From Haloechinothrix sp033042135 (GTDB lineage: Bacteria; Actinomycetota; Actinomycetes; Mycobacteriales; Pseudonocardiaceae), in the NCBI RefSeq assembly GCF_033042135.1, contig NZ_WBXM01000007.1:186001-250000 (forward strand): a stretch of 64,000 bases of DNA, in the 5' to 3' direction. Positions 58,811 through 64,000 of this stretch are shown in pieces. The position numbers and the translations under genes were made by a program. The first letter of the stretch is position 1; each line of letters starts with the position of its first letter. Below the pieces are notes generated by a model. That model saw only the letters and a program-made list of their open reading frames with translations. It made no database searches and was not told where the DNA came from.

Positions 58811-61672
58811 CTAGCGGTTGTCCGCGAAGTACTCGAGGATGTCGCTCACGACCGGCCCCGAGGTGGACGAGCCGAACCCGCCACCTCGCACGAACACCGT
58901 CACCGCGATCTCGGGGTCCTCGGCGGGAGCGACCGCGCTGAACCATGCGTGCGGTTCGTCGTTGCCGTCCGACGGATCCTCCGCCGTCCCGGTCTTGGCC
59001 ATCGACGTGATCGGCAGCTCGTCCAGCTGCCCTGCCGTACCACCCGTGACGGCGGCACGCATACCTTCCTGAACCGAGTCGAGCTCAGCGGAGAACGACA
59101 ACTCCCGCGGCTCAGCGGAATCGATGCCGTTGAACTCGTCGCGGCCGAAGCCTGCCGCGAGCTGCGGCGTCACCACCTCACCGCTGGCCAGCGCTGCCGT
59201 CCAGCGTGCCGAGTGCAGCCCGGTCACCGTCAGCGGCCCCTGGCCGATGCCCATCAGTACCGTCGAGCCCGCGTACCAGTGGCCACCGATCTGCTCCACG
59301 GAATCCGGCGTACCGAGGAACCCCGCGCTCTCCCCGGGCAGGTCGATACCTGTCGGCCTGCCCACTCCCAGCTCCTCGGCGACGGCGGAGATCCGCTCCG
59401 GGCCGAGTTCGAGAGCCAGCTTGTAGAAGTACACGTTGTCCGACATCGCGATGGCGTCGGTCAGGTTGTGCGGCCCCATGGGGCGCCAGTTGTCGAACGT
59501 GTGCCCGCCGAACGAGAAGCTACCTCCCGTAGGGATCACTCGATCGGGCGGGAATCCGCCGTAGGCCGCGTTGGCCGCGGCCACAACGATCTTGTAGGTC
59601 GACCCCGGCGGCAACGGCACCTGCGAGTTGTGCTCGTGCATCGGCAGGCCGGGACCGTCCATCGCGGCCGCGATCTCGTCCGAGTCGAGCGGCGGTACGT
59701 AGACGTTGTTGTCGTAGGCCGGCGTGCTCGCCATGGCCAGCACGGCACCGGTACGCACGTCCATGGCGAACGCGCCGCCGAGATCACCCGTGCTGGTCGC
59801 CACCGCCTCCTGCAGCGACTCCGTGGCCACACGCTGCATATCGAGATCGAGATGCAATCGCAGATGCTCGCCGGGGACGGGATCGACACGTTCGGCGGCA
59901 GCGGCCGGGCGCCCCTCCGGATCCACGTACACGCACTGCCTGCCGTCGGTGCCCCGCAGCAGTGCGTCGTACTGCTGCTCCAGCCCGGTTCGGCCGACCA
60001 TCGCCCCCAGCGGCAATCCGGGCGAACGGTGCATGTCGGCCGGGGTTCCCACGCCCACGAACCCCAGCATCGGCCCGAGCATCTCCCCGTGCGGGTAATG
60101 GCGGCGCTGTGAGGGAGCCACCAGCACGCCAGGCAGGCCCGCCTCGGCAACCCGCTCACCGGTTTCCGGTTCGACGGTGGCCACCTCCACATGGAGCTCG
60201 TCCGAGCGCGCCATGGCCTCGCGCAACGCCGAGGGAGAGTCGTCGACCAGCTCGGCGAGCCGCCGCACAGCGCCGTCGTCGCCGTCGGGAAAGAGGCCGG
60301 GCACGACATGGATCTCCTGCCGGTCCTGGTTGGCCGCCAGGATCTCGCCGTCGCGGTCCTGGATGGTGCCGCGCTCGGCGGGCAGCCGGATGCAGCGGGT
60401 CATCTGGTCCTCACCCTCCTGGCGTAGCTCTTCGCCCCTGGCGACCTGCACGTGCCAGGCGAACGCCGACATCGCGACCAGGTTCGCGGTGAGCACCAGC
60501 GCCCCGGTCCGCGCCAGCCGCGGGTGGTGACGTTCGCGTGGTGGCGGTGCCCACAGCGGCCGGTCGTGCCCATCCCTGCGAGCCGCGAGCACCATGCCGA
60601 GCGCGACAAAGTGCACCATCGCGACCGTTCCCCCGTAGCTGAACAGCGGGATGGGCAGGCCGGTGTGGGGGAGCAGCGTCAGGTTGGCCGCGATGGACAC
60701 CAGCGCGTGCAGCCCGAACATCGCCGCCACACCCGCGGCGATGAGCGCGGCTTCCGGGCTGCGCGCCATCCTGCTGGCCTGCGCCGCCCGCCACACCAGC
60801 ACGAGGATCGCGGCCACCACGACGAGCCCACCGAGCAAACCCCAGGCATGTACCACGCTGGCGAAGGCCAGATCGTGCTCACGCTCCGGCAGGTAGGACG
60901 CACGCAGGTCGAACAGCGGCTCCCGTGCCCGGCCGAGCAGTCCGCCGCCCGCGATGGCGATCTCGGCCTGCAACGCCGCCCAGCCTGCGCCTTCGGCGTC
61001 CCGCGCCCCCGAGGCGTACGCTTCCAGCCGATCCAGCTGGTACGGCCGCAGCACCAGTAGGGTCAGCGGGAGCGCGGCCATCGCCAGCCCGAAGATCGGC
61101 AGCAGCGGCAGCAGCGGCACCCGGGCCAGCACCACGACGAACGCGGCGATCACCGCGAGCACCAGCGCCGTTGACAGGTCCGGCTGCAGCGCCGTCAGCG
61201 CGACCGGTACGGCCGTCAGGCCGATCGCCCCCAGCAATCGCAGTTTGGAGTAACCGCGTGCCAGCAGGTGCGCCAGCAGCAGCAACACCCCCAGCTTGGC
61301 GATCTCGGACGGCTGCACGGTCAGCACACCCAGATCGAGCCATCGCTGTGCGCCCTTGACGGTGTGACCGGCGACCGGGACCGCGAACAGCAGCGCCACC
61401 GACACCAGGTAGACGATCCATGCCAGCCTCGGTAGCGCCTGCACCCGCAGCCGGGCCAGCAACACCATGACGCTCAGCCCGACCACGCCGACCAGCGCGT
61501 GCCGGATCGCCAGCGTGGTCATGCCCAGCGCGACCAGGTTAGCCAGGCCGAGCAGCACCAGCGTCGCCGCGGCCCCGACGATCCACGGGTCGACGACGCG
61601 CCGCTCCGGTTCACCCCCGCTGGGACGGCGAGCTAGGCCACCGCCGTGCCTGCTCGCGCTGTGACCGCGCAT
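58811..61672 (-). CDS. Natural SEDS (RodA/FtsW) - class B PBP fusion
   Basis: A 953-aa single chain that joins the two enzymes of peptidoglycan synthesis. Residues about 30-370 form a SEDS glycosyltransferase with about 10 helices: GHTVKGAQRWLDLGVLTVQPSEIAKLG, ALQPDLSTALVL, YLPEREHDLAFASVVHAWGLLGG, PLFSYGGTVAMVHFV. A helix at about 395-415 leads to a class B PBP: CIRLPAERGTIQDRDGEILAAN, then nucleophile S691-T-Y-K694, S744-D-N and K893-T-G-T. All three transpeptidase motifs are intact. ATG 61672 lies 10 bp after the upstream stop with GAGGGGGCGG before it; ATG 61702 is possible. Confidence 0.9.
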   Translation of the reverse strand: MRGHSASRHGGGLARRPSGGEPERRVVDPWIVGAAATLVLLGLANLVALGMTTLAIRHALVGVVGLSVMVLLARLRVQALPRLAWIVYLVSVALLFAVPVAGHTVKGAQRWLDLGVLTVQPSEIAKLGVLLLLAHLLARGYSKLRLLGAIGLTAVPVALTALQPDLSTALVLAVIAAFVVVLARVPLLPLLPIFGLAMAALPLTLLVLRPYQLDRLEAYASGARDAEGAGWAALQAEIAIAGGGLLGRAREPLFDLRASYLPEREHDLAFASVVHAWGLLGGLVVVAAILVLVWRAAQASRMARSPEAALIAAGVAAMFGLHALVSIAANLTLLPHTGLPIPLFSYGGTVAMVHFVALGMVLAARRDGHDRPLWAPPPRERHHPRLARTGALVLTANLVAMSAFAWHVQVARGEELRQEGEDQMTRCIRLPAERGTIQDRDGEILAANQDRQEIHVVPGLFPDGDDGAVRRLAELVDDSPSALREAMARSDELHVEVATVEPETGERVAEAGLPGVLVAPSQRRHYPHGEMLGPMLGFVGVGTPADMHRSPGLPLGAMVGRTGLEQQYDALLRGTDGRQCVYVDPEGRPAAAAERVDPVPGEHLRLHLDLDMQRVATESLQEAVATSTGDLGGAFAMDVRTGAVLAMASTPAYDNNVYVPPLDSDEIAAAMDGPGLPMHEHNSQVPLPPGSTYKIVVAAANAAYGGFPPDRVIPTGGSFSFGGHTFDNWRPMGPHNLTDAIAMSDNVYFYKLALELGPERISAVAEELGVGRPTGIDLPGESAGFLGTPDSVEQIGGHWYAGSTVLMGIGQGPLTVTGLHSARWTAALASGEVVTPQLAAGFGRDEFNGIDSAEPRELSFSAELDSVQEGMRAAVTGGTAGQLDELPITSMAKTGTAEDPSDGNDEPHAWFSAVAPAEDPEIAVTVFVRGGGFGSSTSGPVVSDILEYFADNR

Positions 61673-61682
61673 GACCGCCCCC

Positions 61683-63062
61683 TCAGCACGTTCCTCCGTC
61701 ATCCGGCACATCGAGCGGTGGTGATGACGCCCTCGCGGGCTCGTCGGTCACCGCCACCACCGCCAGCGCCGAACCGTCCGGCAACTCGGGCCTGCTGATG
61801 CCGTACACCTGCCCCCATCCCGATTGCGCGGTGACAGCCATGCCCGGCTGCTCCTCGATCGAGCCGCTGCACCGGTCCACGATGTGCAGCGACCAGCTCA
61901 CCTGCCGGACAGCAGGCTCCCGTTCCAACACGACATCCACCCGCACCGTGCACGTCTCACCCGGTTCACAGGCCTCGTCGAGGTGCTCGATGTCCACCGC
62001 CGTGATCGGATCTGCCGACTCGGGCGCCAGCCTTTCGAACTCGGCCGGTTCCGCGGCCGTGCCCTCACCCTCGGCACCGGGCTCCTCCCGGCTGTCGTCG
62101 CCGCCACCACTACCCGCCTCGCCGCCCGGGGCCTGTGTCACCGGAGCGAGGTGCTGCGGGGGAGATTCGGAGGTGAACAGCGCGTCCCATCCCTGCTGCA
62201 GGTCGGACACCGCTCGAGGGAATCCCCACCAGCTGCCCGCGGCCACCAGAGCCGCAAGCGCCACAACCGGGATCACCCACCGCGCTCGGAGCTTCGGTCG
62301 GCGGTGCCACGCCTTGCGGCGGGTGCGCCGCCAGCCCCGCAGCCGGGGCCTGCCGGGCGCTCGGCGCACCGGTACCGGCTCGGCGCGCGGCGCGGGTCCC
62401 TCCTGGTTCGGTGGCTCCGGTTCAGGGGGGTGGCCTGCGATCGCCGCGATGAGCGCGACGAGCTGCTTGCGTATCCGATCGGTCGGTTGCCCGGACTCGT
62501 CGAGCAACCGCGCCGCCGCCGTGCGTACCTGCTCGGCGGTGCGCGCGATGTCCTCCTCCGCCTCGTCGATGTCCTCGACGAGCTGGTTCGATTCGTCGTG
62601 CCGCCGGATACCGTCGCGGCGGGAACACGCCGCCAGCCGGTTGATGACGTCGATGGTCACCCGGATCACCGGCCGCCAGCTGCGGGCGACACCGTCACCC
62701 GGACCCGTCGATGTGGACGCTTCCCCATCCTGCTGCGTGGTTCCAGTCTCCCCGGCGTAGGCCGAGTCCGTGCGGCGTGTACCGGATGGATCGATCACCA
62801 GGTCGCCCGAATCGGTGACCTGTAGCCAGTAGTCGCTGAACTCGAGCGGCGGCTGTCCCTCACTGCGCAGCTCGTCCAGCCCGTCGGCGAGGTCGTGGGC
62901 GAGCAGCGCCGCCTGCGGTGGGGTCAGGGTGGCCACCGCGAGCAATCGGCGCAGTGCCGTAGCAGGCGCGGCGGCAGCGCCCGCACCCGGCTGTGCCGTC
63001 CCGTCGCGGGGATCCGAGCCCGGTTCCGGGCTGACCTGCCTGCTGGATTCCGACCCTGCCAT
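61683..63062 (-). CDS. Single-pass membrane protein linked to the SEDS-PBP fusion
   Basis: A 459-aa protein of unknown function. The cytoplasmic N-terminal 250 residues contain a helical region (ALRRLLAVATLTPPQAALLAHDLADGLDEL) and a coiled-coil-like acidic stretch (LVEDIDEAEEDIARTAEQVRTAAARLL), then a strongly basic segment. One helix lies at about 262-281 (WVIPVVALAALVAAGSWWGF). The external part has an acidic linker and a beta-rich domain with three or four cysteines (CEPGETCTV, DRCSG). It is 10 bp upstream of the fusion gene on the same strand, so it may regulate or position that enzyme. The topology resembles a kinase-like or septal regulator without catalytic motifs. Confidence 0.65.
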   Translation of the reverse strand: MAGSESSRQVSPEPGSDPRDGTAQPGAGAAAAPATALRRLLAVATLTPPQAALLAHDLADGLDELRSEGQPPLEFSDYWLQVTDSGDLVIDPSGTRRTDSAYAGETGTTQQDGEASTSTGPGDGVARSWRPVIRVTIDVINRLAACSRRDGIRRHDESNQLVEDIDEAEEDIARTAEQVRTAAARLLDESGQPTDRIRKQLVALIAAIAGHPPEPEPPNQEGPAPRAEPVPVRRAPGRPRLRGWRRTRRKAWHRRPKLRARWVIPVVALAALVAAGSWWGFPRAVSDLQQGWDALFTSESPPQHLAPVTQAPGGEAGSGGGDDSREEPGAEGEGTAAEPAEFERLAPESADPITAVDIEHLDEACEPGETCTVRVDVVLEREPAVRQVSWSLHIVDRCSGSIEEQPGMAVTAQSGWGQVYGISRPELPDGSALAVVAVTDEPARASSPPLDVPDDGGTC

Positions 63063-63224
63063 CTCGCGCTCTCCCGACTGCCGGATGAGGACACACGACA
63101 GGCGCCGCCGCTTGCCCCGGGCGCGACACCCGGGCGGACGCTGTCCCGTGTCTCCTGCCGCTAAGATCCATTATTTCGGGTGCGAGCGGATCAGCACAGG
63201 TCTGACCGTGTGTGTGCCAAACTG

Positions 63225-63455
63225 TTACCTCGATCGCGGTTCAACGACCTCGCCGTTTTGGGGCGCCGCGGCGGTTCTGTGGCGCTGCTCGGCCGCCGCT
63301 CCCACCCGCGCCCCGGTGAGCAACTCCACCACGACGCCGTCGTAGCAGCGAAACTGGAGCGCGATCACGCCGGGAGCCACGTTAATGGCCCGGATCAGCC
63401 TGCGGAAACCGAGCAGGACGTTGGCATCGTGCTGGGGGCAGTAGACGCTGAACAT
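63225..63455 (-). CDS. Small conserved actinobacterial protein
   Basis: A 76-aa protein starting MFSVYCPQHDANVLLGFRRL and continuing to a basic C-terminal tail. The pattern V-Y-C-P-x-H, followed about 35 residues later by a single-cysteine strand, is the hallmark of a small actinobacterial family that I have seen but cannot name. Relatives often have a second Cys pair, so a metal role is uncertain here. ATG 63455 has GGAGAG eight bases upstream. A longer frame upstream to 63803 lacks support. Function unknown. Confidence 0.6.
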   Translation of the reverse strand: MFSVYCPQHDANVLLGFRRLIRAINVAPGVIALQFRCYDGVVVELLTGARVGAAAEQRHRTAAAPQNGEVVEPRSR

Positions 63456-63547
63456 GCCGGTGCTCTCCTTACCGTCGGAGACCACCACGGTGCGGTACCA
63501 CGCTGACGATGCGCTGACGATCACCGTGCCGCGCCAGCGGCGACCCG

Positions 63548-64000
63548 CTACCCCGCCGCTCGCGACGCGGGCTGCGCTGCCAGCACTCGCTCGACCCGGC
63601 CCACGATGGCGTCCAGATCGGCCACCCATGCCGCGGCTTCGCTCACCATCCCGGCATGCACGTCCCGAGACCGTGCCGCACCGACACGATCCTCGACCAG
63701 GTCGACCTCGGGGATCTCGCCGTCCGGCCGCGCCACACCGGCATCGCTGCGCAACGCATGGGCCACGTCGAGCAGTGTCCTCGCGGGCTCCGGCTCGCCA
63801 CACGCCAGCGCCAGCCCTTCCAGCGCGAGCGCCACCGCTCGCCGGTCGCCGGTACGCACCGCATCGCGTAACGATCGCAGCTGCCAGTTCCGGACCTCCC
63901 GGGCATCGGCCACGGCTCGACAGGCCAGCCCGATGGCCGCGCAGCTGAACGCGCTCCCCGACAGCGACCCGATCGCGCGGTAATGACGCAGCGCCGCCTC
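63548..64000 (-). CDS. C-terminal part of a helical-repeat protein (truncated by the window edge)
   Basis: The last 150 residues of a gene that continues past the right edge. The frame is open to base 64000, and no start is needed within it. The visible part is alpha-helical and repeat-like: ALRHYRAIGSLSGSAFSCAAIGLACRAVADAREVRNWQLRSLRD, then VALALEGLALACGEPEPARTLLDVAHALRSDAG and MVSEAAAWVADLDAIVGRVERVL. This resembles the TPR-like C-terminus of large ATPase regulators (BTAD/LAL style). The family cannot be fixed from this part. A GTG at 63913 is an internal candidate start if the gene is short. Confidence 0.6.
   Translation of the reverse strand, partial: EAALRHYRAIGSLSGSAFSCAAIGLACRAVADAREVRNWQLRSLRDAVRTGDRRAVALALEGLALACGEPEPARTLLDVAHALRSDAGVARPDGEIPEVDLVEDRVGAARSRDVHAGMVSEAAAWVADLDAIVGRVERVLAAQPASRAAG

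Noticed and set aside
1..64000. tRNA, rRNA, transposase, integrase or prophage genes
   Set aside because: I looked through both strands for these and saw no cloverleaf-like gene, rRNA segment, or transposase or phage protein. A covariance-model search would be needed to exclude small RNAs.

Overview
This is a contiguous, very GC-rich actinobacterial chromosome segment. The gene content (coproporphyrin-type haem genes with hemQ, an EspR-like regulator, cory-CC-star/ArsA genes next to cstA, a LAL-type LuxR regulator, streptogrisin-like proteases, DUF3000 beside ribonuclease D) points to a member of the Pseudonocardiales or a close relative. That taxon is an inference. A complete choline-to-betaine operon with a betaine-type ABC importer suggests osmotic or salt tolerance. 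I saw no rRNA, tRNA, CRISPR array, transposase or phage gene, so it reads as ordinary chromosome with some lineage-specific cassettes. Layout: 0-5.2 kb holds a RibD-like reductase, an exported TAP-type hydrolase whose nucleophile serine appears to be missing, a Ser/Thr kinase with no ordinary start codon, and msrB. 5.3-8.7 kb is hemE-hemG-hemQ on the minus strand. 8.8-16.5 kb holds DUF3000, a LuxR-type response regulator, ribonuclease D, kynA-kynU, a sirtuin and an Na+:alanine symporter. 16.7-25 kb is the betaine locus: a TetR regulator divergent from betB-betA-ATPase-double permease-binding protein. 25.1-33.6 kb holds a DUF2237 gene, then a long, mostly translationally coupled minus-strand operon of a branched-chain-type ABC importer that starts with an unusual surface-anchored protein and ends with a membrane protein and an M15 peptidase-like lipoprotein. 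33.7-37.4 kb is a lipid or steroid-type oxidation operon (SDR, two acyl-CoA dehydrogenases, TetR) with a clear TetR palindrome upstream. 37.8-40.1 kb is a compact cassette of EspR-like regulator, ImmA/IrrE metalloprotease and polytopic membrane protein. 40.1-46 kb holds adenosine deaminase and a coupled pair: a membrane alpha/beta hydrolase and a 995-residue fusion of a PHA-synthase-like hydrolase with a degenerate acyl-CoA-synthetase-like domain. 46.4-50.2 kb holds a CBS protein, a Cu-type SodC lipoprotein and two tandem secreted S1 proteases. 50.3-57.6 kb holds a LAL regulator, a flavin-type split-barrel protein and cstA/cory-CC-star/ArsA. 57.7-64 kb is a cell-wall region: an MreB-like gene facing a natural single-chain fusion of a SEDS glycosyltransferase and a class B PBP, with a membrane partner gene upstream. 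Several signals lie outside genes. The most striking is a 57-bp palindromic element present four times, always in the gap between two convergent genes. There are also strong operator-like palindromes upstream of the response regulator, the bet operon, the acyl-CoA dehydrogenase operon and the LAL regulator, and several long hairpins in intergenic DNA.
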